From Bacteroidota bacterium (GTDB lineage Bacteria; Bacteroidota; Bacteroidia; Sphingobacteriales; Sphingobacteriaceae), in contig JAEXHI010000030.1 in NCBI GenBank assembly GCA_023450085.1, positions 434,001 to 498,000 on the forward strand: 64,000 bases of DNA. The letters are read 5' to 3'. Of the stretch, positions 42,617-50,636 are shown piece by piece (positions within the stretch are counted from its first letter, which is position 1; each line of letters opens with the position of its first letter). The position numbers and the translations under genes are program-made. A model generated the notes under the pieces. That model saw only the letters and a program-made list of their open reading frames with translations. It was not told where the DNA came from and did not search any database.

Positions 42617-45115
42617 TTAGAAGCTTTCCTCATCTGATCTTGGAGCTTCTTGAGTTTTCTTTTTCTTTTGGCTAAAATCAGTCTTTCCAAAACGATAAGA
42701 GAATGTTAATGAACCCATATTGCCGGCTCTTGCTCTGCTAAAGTTAATGGTAGAACCTGTGTTGTTAGCATTGGTGTTGTCGAACTCCATTTGGAACTTA
42801 CGGGTGTTGAACAAGTTTCTGATGTTGAAGCTCAAACTTGCTCTTTTGTTCATCAAATCCATTTTGGCACCAGCATCAAATCCGTACATAGCTTTAAAAG
42901 TTCCTTGTGCGGTAACTTCATTTGAGCGGTAGTCTGCTCTCAACTGTAGCGTGATGTTGTATGGCAAGGTAATGTTGTTGGTAATGTTGGCATTGTAAGT
43001 CATTCCGTCAACGTCTTTTGTCCCAAATGCGGCTACGCCCTCAATTTTTCGGTAGTATAAATTAAAGTTGGTGGTGAAGTTCCATTTTTTAGATACATCA
43101 AACTTTCCAATTAACTCTACCCCGCTGTTTTTTGCACTGGTAAGGTTTTGAGGAATGGTTAAGCTAACCCCTTCTTGTCCGTTATAATCATCATATCTAA
43201 TGCGTTGGATTACATCATTAGTTTGACGGAAATAGGCTGACGATACTAAAGAGAATTTCTTGAAAAAGCGACTGTAGCTAAATTCAAAAGCATGCACATC
43301 TTCAGGCATTAAATTCACGTTACCCATACGATGGTTGATAGGGTCCGAAACATCTAAAAACGGATTGGTATCCCATCCACGAGGGCGGTTCACACGACGG
43401 CTATAGCTTAATTGAAGCTGCTGCTCATTTTTAAGTTTTTGTGTTAAGAAAATACTTGGATACAAACGGGTATAGGCTACTCTTCCTGGGGTGTAGCTAA
43501 TGTTTCTGTTTACATCATAAGTTCCCATTTCTGTCTCTAAGGCAGCATCTTCTCCTCTTAAACCAACTTGGTAGCCAAAGTTCTTGATTTGGTTTTGATA
43601 GTTTACATAAACGGCATGTACGTAGTCGTCACTATTAAAGTCGTTACTTAAGGTGCGGCTAAATTCGTATGCACCATTAATTAATGAATCGGCAACAGTT
43701 CTGCTGTTTGAAACTCGGTACTGACTTCTATAACCAGCCTCTATACGTGAAGTTTCCGTTAATGGTAAAGTATAATCTAATTGTATGTTGTAGTTCTTGT
43801 TATCGCTAGGCCTAACGGTACGTTGTTGTAAAAACGAAGTAGGAATTGACAAACCATTTTCGAAAAATTTGTAGGTGTCAAAATATTGATAAGTGTCATT
43901 TTCGCCAGTGGCATAGCTAGCATTAAAAGTTAACTCTGATCCTTTTTTCTTGAATTTTTGTACAAAATCTAAGCTTAAATCATAGTTGTTTCCTTTACGG
44001 TCTCTAGTATTCACACGGTTAGATAAATTTAAAGGGGAGTTCGCTGCATTGTAATCGCTGAAGCTGATGTTCTCAATTTCATCGCTGTTTCTAATGTTGA
44101 AACCTCCAGATAAGCTTACTGTGCTCTTTTCGGCAAGGTTGTAGTCTATGCCTAATTTAACATTATGCCCTTTTTCTAACTCGTTAGAATTGTTGCTTTG
44201 GTTGATGTGGCCACCACCTCTTACACCGCTTTGATAAAACGTGTTGTTATAGCCATTGCCGGGTCTATTGCCATAGCGATAGCTGTAATTAGCATAAAGA
44301 TTAATGTTTTTATTCTGAAATGATAAGTTGGTAGAACCGTTATAGTTGTCTCTGTTTCCAGCGGTTAAAGCTACATTTCCATTAAAACCTAATTTCTTGT
44401 TTTTCTTTAAAACAATGTTGATGATTCCTGTTTGGCCTTCAGCATCATATTTAGAAGAAGGGTTGGTGATTACTTCAATAGTTTCAATTGAACTTGCGGG
44501 AATGGAAGCTAAAATTTGAGCTACATCGCCACCACCAATTAACGACTGTTTGCCGTCAATTAATACCCTAGCCGCCGAACCTCTTAAAGAAACGCCGCCG
44601 TCCATGTCTGTTTGTACAGAAGGTACGTTTTGAAGCACATCCGTTGCAGAACCACCTTCGCTCACTACACTTTGGTCAACCGAAAAAACTTTCTTGTCGA
44701 TGCCTAGTTGCATGGTTGGCTTTTGTGCCGTTACAGTTACTTCATTAAGGATATTGCCTTTGCCCGTTTTCATTTTGATAGTACCTAGGTTGATACTTTT
44801 TAGGGCACCTGTGATAGAGATCGAATCTCTAACCATGGTTTGGTAACCTACATAGCTAGCTTTGAAAGTATAAACGCCATTAGCCAAGTTTGGGATGGCA
44901 AAATTGCCGTCTACGTCAGATTGAACAATCCTAACGGTTGCTTTTGTTTTTCTATCTGATAATATTGCCGAAGCGTAGGGAATTGTTTCGTTGGTTTGGG
45001 CATCTACAATTTTGCCACTTATTTTTCCGGTGTTACCCGATTGTGCGTAAATTTTTACAGTTGCAATACAAATAACAGCAGCTAATAAAAGAACTTTGCG
45101 CTTAATCCTATCCAT
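42617..45115 (-). CDS. TonB-dependent receptor-type outer membrane protein
   Basis: 832 residues. Signal peptide 'VLLLAAVICIATVKIYAQ', carboxypeptidase-regulatory domain ('GKISGKIVDAQTNETIPYAS'), plug with 'LRGSAARVLIDGKQSLIGGG' and 'EGQTGIINIVLKKNKKLGFN', barrel with final strands 'GSLTFSYRFGKTDF' and a Lys/Gln/Glu tail. A paralog of the downstream receptor; the separate terminator between them means each is transcribed on its own. Confidence 0.88.
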   Translation of the reverse strand: MDRIKRKVLLLAAVICIATVKIYAQSGNTGKISGKIVDAQTNETIPYASAILSDRKTKATVRIVQSDVDGNFAIPNLANGVYTFKASYVGYQTMVRDSISITGALKSINLGTIKMKTGKGNILNEVTVTAQKPTMQLGIDKKVFSVDQSVVSEGGSATDVLQNVPSVQTDMDGGVSLRGSAARVLIDGKQSLIGGGDVAQILASIPASSIETIEVITNPSSKYDAEGQTGIINIVLKKNKKLGFNGNVALTAGNRDNYNGSTNLSFQNKNINLYANYSYRYGNRPGNGYNNTFYQSGVRGGGHINQSNNSNELEKGHNVKLGIDYNLAEKSTVSLSGGFNIRNSDEIENISFSDYNAANSPLNLSNRVNTRDRKGNNYDLSLDFVQKFKKKGSELTFNASYATGENDTYQYFDTYKFFENGLSIPTSFLQQRTVRPSDNKNYNIQLDYTLPLTETSRIEAGYRSQYRVSNSRTVADSLINGAYEFSRTLSNDFNSDDYVHAVYVNYQNQIKNFGYQVGLRGEDAALETEMGTYDVNRNISYTPGRVAYTRLYPSIFLTQKLKNEQQLQLSYSRRVNRPRGWDTNPFLDVSDPINHRMGNVNLMPEDVHAFEFSYSRFFKKFSLVSSAYFRQTNDVIQRIRYDDYNGQEGVSLTIPQNLTSAKNSGVELIGKFDVSKKWNFTTNFNLYYRKIEGVAAFGTKDVDGMTYNANITNNITLPYNITLQLRADYRSNEVTAQGTFKAMYGFDAGAKMDLMNKRASLSFNIRNLFNTRKFQMEFDNTNANNTGSTINFSRARAGNMGSLTFSYRFGKTDFSQKKKKTQEAPRSDEESF

Positions 45116-45213
45116 TTAAATTCAGTTGAGGTGTTGTGTGTTAAATAAGGGCACAAATCTCGTGAATAAAAGATTTAAAAAAAGGGGCGTAACCATTTTA
45201 TTACAGCGTTTTT

Positions 45214-45816
45214 ATGCTTGATTACAGTAATATTTTTGATAAAGAAGCGCTAGACTATCCTAGCTATAGAAATTTGGTAGATGAGCTATTGGCTCAAGGT
45301 CAAACTACGGGTCCAGACCATTCGGAGTCGATGTTGCACTACACTAAAATGAATGTGCAACGCATGAACAGGGTTGATAAAACCACTGTGTTGAGCGAAG
45401 AAATTTTAGAAACCTTGAAAGGGATTAAAGGGAAATATCATTTTTTGGTGATTACCGAAGGTTGGTGTGGTGATGCAGCGCAAATTGTGCCTGTTATTAA
45501 CAAAATTGTTTCGGAAGCTCCCGAGAAATTTAAGTTGAAGCTTACCCTACGCGATAAGAATCTGCCATTGATAGATGCACATTTAACGAATGGCGGCAGG
45601 TCAATTCCTGTTTTATTAATATTGGATGAGGCTGGGAACTTATTGTTACCTAAATGGGGACCTCGTCCCGCGGTTCTACAAAACTTGTTGGCCGAGTGGA
45701 AAACAGAAGGAGTTGAAATGCCTGAATTGGCCGAAAAGCTTCATGGTTGGTACGCGAAGGATAAAACTGCCGCGACTCAGCAGGAACTTAATGAATTGTT
45801 GAAGCAGTTGCTTTAA
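45214..45816 (+). CDS. thioredoxin-family protein
   Basis: 200 residues, cytoplasmic (no signal peptide). The thioredoxin-like fold has 'HFLVITEGWCGDAAQIVPVI', where the usual WCxxC is reduced to a single Cys (WCGDA), and the cis-Pro loop in 'NGGRSIPVLLILDEAGNLL'. It belongs to the group of bacillithiol/thiol-linked thioredoxin-family proteins common in Bacteroidota and Firmicutes; a monothiol activity or a non-redox role is likely. Followed by a repeat-filled spacer. Confidence 0.85.
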   Translation: MLDYSNIFDKEALDYPSYRNLVDELLAQGQTTGPDHSESMLHYTKMNVQRMNRVDKTTVLSEEILETLKGIKGKYHFLVITEGWCGDAAQIVPVINKIVSEAPEKFKLKLTLRDKNLPLIDAHLTNGGRSIPVLLILDEAGNLLLPKWGPRPAVLQNLLAEWKTEGVEMPELAEKLHGWYAKDKTAATQQELNELLKQLL

Positions 45817-45846
45817 ATTTATTTTTGTTATTTCAAGGTACAGCTT

Positions 45847-45919
45847 GTTCTGATACATTGAGAAGAATCCATAAAGTAAGGGCTTTTCAAAAGATTCTTC
45901 GCTACGCTCTGAATGACAA
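45847..45919. repeat. imperfect inverted repeat, GTCATTC family
   Basis: TTCTGATACATTGAGAAGAATC is followed after ~25 bases by GATTCTTCGCTACGCTCTGA and ATGACA. The arms are partly complementary. First of four repeat blocks that fill the 465-base spacer between the thioredoxin gene and hisS. Confidence 0.55.
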
Positions 45920-45959
45920 AATAATCGGCATTCCAGTTTCAAGTTTACGACGTTAATAG

Positions 45960-46070
45960 TTCGTCATTTCGACGAAGTATGAGGAGAAATCTAGCAATAT
46001 GCATATACAAGTTGTTAGATTTAACGTTGTTGGTAGCCGCTTCGCGGTCTCTCTGTGTTCGAAATGACGG
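45960..46070. repeat. imperfect inverted repeat, CGTCATTTCGA family
   Basis: It begins TCGTCATTTCGACGAAG with GGAGAAATCTAG inside, and ends CTCTGTGTTCGAAATGACG. The 11-base ends CGTCATTTCGA/TCGAAATGACG are exact inverted repeats. The preceding GACGTTAATAGT (45949-45960) recurs before the next copy (46102-46113), so the pair is also a direct repeat of about 26 bases, 153 bases apart. Confidence 0.7.
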
Positions 46071-46114
46071 AAGAGTTTTACGCTTTAGTAGAGTTGGCAA
46101 TGACGTTAATAGTC

Positions 46115-46217
46115 CGTCATTTCGACTGGAACACAGTCCCGAATTTTCGGGGGAGAAATCTTTGAACTTTGTATCATAGCAAATCCAAAGATTTCTCCAC
46201 TACGATCGAAATGACGA
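46115..46217. repeat. inverted repeat, CGTCATTTCGA family, with internal AGAAATCTTTG stem
   Basis: Outer ends CGTCATTTCGA and TCGAAATGACG and inner arms GGAGAAATCTTTG/CAAAGATTTCTCC are perfect complements, giving a long cruciform or hairpin of about 100 bases. The best-preserved copy in this window. Confidence 0.75.
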
Positions 46218-46231
46218 ATGAGTTAAGTTCA

Positions 46232-46273
46232 TCCTCTCCCTAGCTCTCTCCTTGAAAAAGAGAGGGGACAGGT
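46232..46273. repeat. CTCTCC-rich short inverted repeat before the hisS stop
   Basis: CCTCTCCCTAGCTCTCTCC and GAGAGGGGA pair partly around TTGAAAAA. It resembles the dispersed CCCTCTC-type palindromes of many genomes and could serve as terminator for hisS (minus strand). Confidence 0.5.
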
Positions 46274-46281
46274 GTGGTATC

Positions 46282-47664
46282 TTACTTTAATCGCTCGATA
46301 ATTTCTGCAGTGGTTAATTTCTCTTGTTCACCGCTAACCATATTTTTTAGCGTAAGCAAATTATTTTGCATCTCTTCTTCGCCAATTAAAATCACATAAG
46401 GAATGTTTTTGGCATCGGCATAGCTCATTTGTTTTTTTAGCTTGGCCGAGCTTGGATAAAGTTCTGCCGCAATATTCGCTGTTCTAAATTGTTGTAATAT
46501 TGGCAAAGCATAAAGTTCTGCACTTTCATCAAAATTGCTAAGAAGTACTTTTGTGCCTTGTTGTGCCGAAGTAGGGAATAAATTCAGTTCTTCCAATACG
46601 TCGTAAATACGGTCGGCACCAAAAGAAATACCTACACCGGTAAGGTCTTTTAGGCCAAACATGCCTGTTAAGTCATCATAACGGCCACCGCCACCGATGC
46701 TGCCCATGGCTACTTCATTGGTTTTTACCTCGAAAATGCAGCCTGTATAATAGTTAAGCCCTCTGGCTAGGGTAATATCAAGTTCGATAACAGTTTTCAG
46801 TTCTGAGTTTTCAGTGGTCAGTTTTGAAACGTAATTGAAAACCGTCTCAATTTCTTCGATACCTTTTAAGCCGGTTTCAGAAGTTGACAGAACAGTCTTC
46901 AAATTTTCCAACTTTTCAACATTAGAACCTTCCAACAAAATAACAGGTTTCAGTTTTTCAATGTCAGCTTCGGTAAAACCTCTTTCAATAAGTTCTTTAG
47001 CAACACCATCCAAACCGATTTTGTCTAGCTTGTCAATGGCTACTGTCATGTCTACGATTAGTTCTGGTTTGCCAATAATCTCTGCAATACCTGATAAGAT
47101 TTTGCGGTTATTGATTTTAATATTGAAGTCTTTTAAACCCAGATTGGTTAAAGCTTCGTGATAAATTAAAATAAACTCAGCCTCGTTTAATAGGGATGGA
47201 GAACCTACCACATCGGCATCGCATTGGTAAAACTCACGATAGCGTCCTTTTTGAGGTCTATCGGCACGCCATACAGGTTGTACCTGAAAACGTTTAAAAG
47301 GAAAAGCGATATCATTTTGGTGCATCACTACGTAACGAGCAAAAGGTACGGTTAAGTCGTAACGCAAAGCTTTTTCTGAGATTTTAGAAATAGTAGCATT
47401 CGAGTTTTTGGAGGCTAATAATTGCTCATCAACTTTAGCTAAATAATCCCCAGAATTCAATATTTTGAAGATTAACTTATCGCCTTCATCTCCGTATTTG
47501 CCAGTTAAGGTTTGCAGATTTTCCATGCTAGGTGTTTGTATTTCGGCATAGCCATATTTGCGGAAAACCGTTTTAATGGTATCGTAAATATAATTGCGTT
47601 TCACCATTTCTATTGGCGAAAAATCTCTGGTTCCTTTTGGTAAGCTTGGCTTGGTTACTGACAT
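46282..47664 (-). CDS. hisS: histidine-tRNA ligase
   Basis: 460 residues. Class II motif 1 'PKGTRDFSPIEMVKRNYIYD', motif 2 'FQVQPVWRADRPQKGRYREF' with 'YQCDADVVG', the His-specific 'ARGLNYYTGCIFEV' and motif 3 'GGGGRYDDLTGMFG' plus 'GISFGADRIYDVL'; C-terminal anticodon-binding domain ('TKVLLSNFDESAELYALPIL'). It charges tRNA-His. Monocistronic; the -7 box lies 4 bases before the ATG, suggesting a leaderless mRNA. Confidence 0.97.
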   Translation of the reverse strand: MSVTKPSLPKGTRDFSPIEMVKRNYIYDTIKTVFRKYGYAEIQTPSMENLQTLTGKYGDEGDKLIFKILNSGDYLAKVDEQLLASKNSNATISKISEKALRYDLTVPFARYVVMHQNDIAFPFKRFQVQPVWRADRPQKGRYREFYQCDADVVGSPSLLNEAEFILIYHEALTNLGLKDFNIKINNRKILSGIAEIIGKPELIVDMTVAIDKLDKIGLDGVAKELIERGFTEADIEKLKPVILLEGSNVEKLENLKTVLSTSETGLKGIEEIETVFNYVSKLTTENSELKTVIELDITLARGLNYYTGCIFEVKTNEVAMGSIGGGGRYDDLTGMFGLKDLTGVGISFGADRIYDVLEELNLFPTSAQQGTKVLLSNFDESAELYALPILQQFRTANIAAELYPSSAKLKKQMSYADAKNIPYVILIGEEEMQNNLLTLKNMVSGEQEKLTTAEIIERLK

Positions 47665-47668
47665 GCCG

Positions 47669-47676
47669 CAAAAGTA
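47669..47676 (-). promoter_or_regulatory. hisS -7 box (TACTTTTG) adjacent to the start codon
   Basis: On the minus strand TACTTTTG matches TAnnTTTG and ends 4 bases before the ATG at 47664. No TTTG is present about 20 bases upstream. Initiation 5-7 bases downstream would be at the start codon. Confidence 0.5.
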
Positions 47677-47886
47677 CTTAATTAAGGTGAAAGGTAAAAG
47701 ATGTGGTTTTGAACTGGGCGTTATTTAGGGTGTAGTAGCTCTGTGAAGTAAAACCTTTAGAGAGGTAATTTTGGATCTGACCTATTAAGGTGTATAATGG
47801 TGTACTTGAAGATTTCTCTTCCGAAAATTTGGGAATAGGCTTGGTTAGAAATGGTTCATTATTGAATCGGCTTAGGTTGATTAAAC

Positions 47887-47970
47887 CTGATTGAGCGGAT
47901 TAGCCCGCAGGTGAATTGCAACGAAACCGAGGACTATGAGCGAAAGCGGGAATAGCTTGAATAGTTGTAC
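47887..47970. other. GC-rich, structure-prone intergenic block
   Basis: Within the 356-base spacer between hisS and the DoxX gene, this stretch is richer in G+C than its surroundings and contains a GCGG-ATTAGC-CCGC hairpin, a GC-GAAA-GC tetraloop-like element and CCCGC/GCGGG pairing over ~60 bases. GCGGATTAGC and GCGGGAATAGC form a direct repeat. I have no family for it; it may be a dispersed repeat or a structured RNA. The remainder of the spacer (47680-47880) shows nothing I can name. Confidence 0.4.
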
Positions 47971-47983
47971 AAAGGTGCTTTTC

Positions 47984-48018
47984 TAAAAAAAGGAAAAGGC
48001 TCCCCTTTGGAAGCCTTT
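47984..48018 (-). terminator. intrinsic terminator after the DoxX gene
   Basis: On the minus strand AAAGGCT and AGCCTTT flank TCCAAAGGGG, followed by TTCCTTTTTTT. Confidence 0.8.
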
Positions 48019-48020
48019 AT

Positions 48021-48407
48021 TTAGGTAGGTAATTCAACTGGTTTTTGGTCATTTACTATAATTTGCAATAGCGCGGCAATAAGTAGGAAATTATATTCCA
48101 TTCCGTTTCTGCCGCCGCCTACTACAAACCATCCTTCTTGAAAATGAACCAAAGCGATGCCCATTGCCAAAATGAAAATGGTGAGGAGGCTGGCCGGTTT
48201 TACACATTTGTTTGTAAACAATAGCACAGCACAAATGACATGAGAGATTTTAACGGTCCATGCGATGGCGAGACCAAAAGGTGCAAAACCGATGTTGTTG
48301 AGATACAGATTGCCAAAGGCGTTTATTCCGCCGTTAAACATGCCCAATACGCTATGTGTTAGCAGAATAATGCCGATGGCAATGCGTAAAATCAAGGTGG
48401 ATTTCAT
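48021..48407 (-). CDS. DoxX family membrane protein
   Basis: 128 residues, four hydrophobic helices: 'LILRIAIGIILLTHSVLGMF', a second around 45-65, 'PASLLTIFILAMGIALVHFQ' and 'FLLIAALLQIIV'. The 'GRNGMEYNFLLIA' helix start is the DoxX hallmark. DoxX proteins are linked to quinone or thiol-redox functions in the inner membrane. It follows the barrel-protein gene by 8 bases and is probably co-transcribed. Confidence 0.85.
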   Translation of the reverse strand: MKSTLILRIAIGIILLTHSVLGMFNGGINAFGNLYLNNIGFAPFGLAIAWTVKISHVICAVLLFTNKCVKPASLLTIFILAMGIALVHFQEGWFVVGGGRNGMEYNFLLIAALLQIIVNDQKPVELPT

Positions 48408-48415
48408 TGTTGGTG

Positions 48416-48946
48416 CTATAATTTAAATGCTAATCCTATTCTGGCATTAGTTGAGCCGATATCGCCCACTTCTGTAAAGACACCGATTTTTTTGCTGAAG
48501 TAGTATTTGCCTCCAGCGTACACGCCCAAATAAACGCCACTGCCGTAGCTGTCGTCTAAACCACTATTGGAAAAGCTATCTTTCCATTTAAAGCTTCTGT
48601 AGCCTACGGTGGCACCGCCATATAAATCTATTTTTTCGGTATTGATTTTTAGTAGTTTGTTGAAATGGTAGGATGCTCTTGCTCCCACGTAAATGGCCGT
48701 AAACTTATAAGATAGTCCACTGCCGTAGTTGTAGTTGTTAGAAAGATAATCGGCATTCGCACCTACGCTAATGTCGTCGGTAATCCCTTTTTCGTAAGAA
48801 GCTCCGAAAGGAATGCCTCCGTTATAAAATGAGTTGACACCAATACCTACATGAAGTAGATTGTCGCCTTTGCTATAACCAAAGTTTTGAGCTTGGCTAA
48901 TGAATGCTGTGCTTACGAGGAGCAAAAATAGAACTGTTTTTTTCAT
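48416..48946 (-). CDS. outer membrane beta-barrel protein
   Basis: 176 residues from the ATG at 48946; an upstream TTG is not needed. Signal peptide 'KKTVLFLLLVSTAFISQAQ', then eight or so alternating strands ('NLLHVGIGVNSFYNGGIPFG', 'AIYVGARASYHF', 'VYLGVYAGGKYYFSKKIG') ending in 'NARIGLAFKL'. General OmpA-like small barrel; function unknown. Confidence 0.8.
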   Translation of the reverse strand: MKKTVLFLLLVSTAFISQAQNFGYSKGDNLLHVGIGVNSFYNGGIPFGASYEKGITDDISVGANADYLSNNYNYGSGLSYKFTAIYVGARASYHFNKLLKINTEKIDLYGGATVGYRSFKWKDSFSNSGLDDSYGSGVYLGVYAGGKYYFSKKIGVFTEVGDIGSTNARIGLAFKL

Positions 48947-49081
48947 TGATGATTGTTTCAAGTGGTTTTTATCGTAATTGAATGGACGTGTTTTTCTCCT
49001 ATGTCCTTGTATTTAAGGAATAGACAGATAAAGCAAAGCTAAAAGGAGGAGGGAAGCTGGTATTGTAAAAAACCGACAGTT

Positions 49082-49885
49082 TTAAAGTTCTGAAATGAAG
49101 GCGGCACTTTCTGAAAATAGAAATTTTTGTCGCTGGAAATCTTGTGGGGTAGTATCTGCAAAGCGCCTAAAGTCTTTAATAAAGTGTGATTGGTCGGCGT
49201 AATGTAATTGATATACAATAGAGGTCATCTCTCTTGTAGGAGAGGTGGTCAGTAATTCTAATGATTTTTCGAAGCGAACCATACGCTGGTATTTTTTTGG
49301 ACTGATGCCCAAGTTGGTTTTGAATAGCCTTTCGAGTGTTCTTTCGGTAATGTGATAGCGTTTTTGCAGGGCAAACAAATCTGTATTGAAAGCAACTTCA
49401 TTGTTCAGGATAATTTCTTGAATGCTGTTGTTGACTATTGTTTTCGTATGGAGTTTGTTTTCGATGAAACGACCTATCGTATTGATTCTCGTTTCATGAG
49501 TTTGAGCCATATTGAGTTGTTCAATTAAGTGGCCGTAACCTAAGGTTTTTAAGTCTAAAATGGTATCTACCATTTCTTGACTGTTTAGCCTAAAGATTTG
49601 ATAGAGGGCAAAGGGATAAAAGCTTACCCCAAAATGAGAGAAGTTAGATTCTATTTTAGCGGTTGACGTATAGGTATCGATACCACAAATATAGGCTTGG
49701 GGTGTTTGGTGATTGGCTAGGCTTGTTAGCAAAGGCCTTTCATCTACCTGAAATACTAAACGAGGAAATCTATCGGCAAAGTTTTTAAATAAGATTGTTT
49801 TTTGTGAATCATCGATATCGCAGCTCCAGAAATAGCGAACATAGTTTCTTAAATACTTTGGAACTGGATATGTTTTGAAATTCAT
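49082..49885 (-). CDS. AraC family transcriptional regulator
   Basis: 267 residues from the ATG at 49885. N-terminal DUF6597-like sensor region ('NFKTYPVPKYLRNYVRYFWS'), C-terminal HTH pair: 'FALQKRYHITERTLERLFKT' and 'TSIVYQLHYADQSHFIKDFR', with the final 'FRRFADTTPQDFQ'. Single gene; targets are unknown, perhaps the barrel/DoxX pair downstream on the same strand. Confidence 0.9.
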   Translation of the reverse strand: MNFKTYPVPKYLRNYVRYFWSCDIDDSQKTILFKNFADRFPRLVFQVDERPLLTSLANHQTPQAYICGIDTYTSTAKIESNFSHFGVSFYPFALYQIFRLNSQEMVDTILDLKTLGYGHLIEQLNMAQTHETRINTIGRFIENKLHTKTIVNNSIQEIILNNEVAFNTDLFALQKRYHITERTLERLFKTNLGISPKKYQRMVRFEKSLELLTTSPTREMTSIVYQLHYADQSHFIKDFRRFADTTPQDFQRQKFLFSESAAFISEL

Positions 49886-50070
49886 TTTATGGGAAATTGT
49901 CAATGATATTGGTGATATCGGAGCGGCTTTACATAAAAATGAGAAAAATAATGTGAATATTAAAATGGAATCAGTGAAATATGATGAAGTAGGTTGTTTT
50001 AATTTTGCAGTGGTTAAGGGTTTAGTTTGCTAAATTAGATGTTCGTCAACCTCATCGGTTTGTGCTCAAA

Positions 50071-50100
50071 GTATCCTTCTACGGGCTCAGGATGACAGAC
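50071..50100. repeat. solitary half of a GGATGAC-type intergenic repeat
   Basis: CCTTCTACGGGCTCAGGATG followed by ACAGAC resembles one arm of the GTCATTCTGA/GTCATCCTGA repeat family seen elsewhere in the window, without its partner arm. Confidence 0.4.
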
Positions 50101-50128
50101 AGTGGTATTAGAGGTACTTTTATAAGCA

Positions 50129-50467
50129 CTATTTCGATGACTTGGCTTGTTCGTTAAAATCGAGGCACAAATTCAGCCAAAACTCAAAATCTTCTTTCCG
50201 ATGAAAACCAATAGGCTCTACATAACAGTAACCCGCCATTTGCTTCTCTTTCATGATCATGGGTAAGAACCCTCTTTTTTCTGCTAATTCTTCGAGCAGG
50301 TTCGGGTTGAAACGACACATTAAGTTTTCGCCACTTACATTAATGCACATTTTATCGTTAACCATGAAAGCCAGACCGCTAAACATCCGTTTCTCTTCCA
50401 CTTTGAGGTTTGGGATTTCGGCTAAACGTTCCCTTATTCTATCTGCTAGTTCGATGCTGTAGGCCAT
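50129..50467 (-). CDS. TfoX/Sxy N-terminal domain protein
   Basis: 112 residues, the full TfoX N-terminal domain: 'IRERLAEIPNLKVEEKRMFS', 'GLAFMVNDKMCINVSGENLM', 'CRFNPNLLEELAEKRGFLPM'. In gamma-proteobacteria TfoX/Sxy activates competence genes, but single-domain versions in Bacteroidota have no established function. Monocistronic. Confidence 0.88.
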   Translation of the reverse strand: MAYSIELADRIRERLAEIPNLKVEEKRMFSGLAFMVNDKMCINVSGENLMCRFNPNLLEELAEKRGFLPMIMKEKQMAGYCYVEPIGFHRKEDFEFWLNLCLDFNEQAKSSK

Positions 50468-50499
50468 AGTTAAAGTTATTCATTTTGGCCTTAAAAAGA

Positions 50500-50525
50500 A
50501 AAAGTCCCGTATGTACGGGACTTTT
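50500..50525 (-). terminator. intrinsic terminator of the pdhA-pdhC transcript
   Basis: AAAAGTCCCGTA and TACGGGACTTTT are perfect 12-base complements with a 2-base gap, and the minus strand continues TTTTTCTTTTT. It lies about 110 bases beyond the pdhC stop, after the repeat block. Confidence 0.88.
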
Positions 50526-50534
50526 AATATGATG

Positions 50535-50624
50535 TGTCATTCTGAACAAAGTGAAGACCGCGAAGCAGCTATGAAATAAATCTGTTGAGAGATTCCTCGT
50601 CGCTACGCTTCCCTCGGAATGACA
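50535..50624. repeat. inverted repeat, TGTCATTC family, in the pdhC 3' region
   Basis: TGTCATTCTGAACAAAGTGA at one end and CTTCCCTCGGAATGACA at the other are imperfect inverted repeats around CGCGAAGCAGC...AGATTCCTCGTCGCTACG. It is transcribed as part of the pdhC 3' untranslated region and could form a hairpin that protects the mRNA end. Confidence 0.65.
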
Positions 50625-50636
50625 GGTTGTTTTTGA

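Noticed and set aside
39982..45115. SusC/SusD polysaccharide-utilisation locus at the TonB receptor pair
   Set aside because: No SusD-type gene or glycoside hydrolase in the same transcription unit; the GH16 gene belongs to another operon.
45979..46179. 66-residue reading frame between the thioredoxin-like gene and hisS
   Set aside because: Lies inside two GTCATTTCGA repeats.
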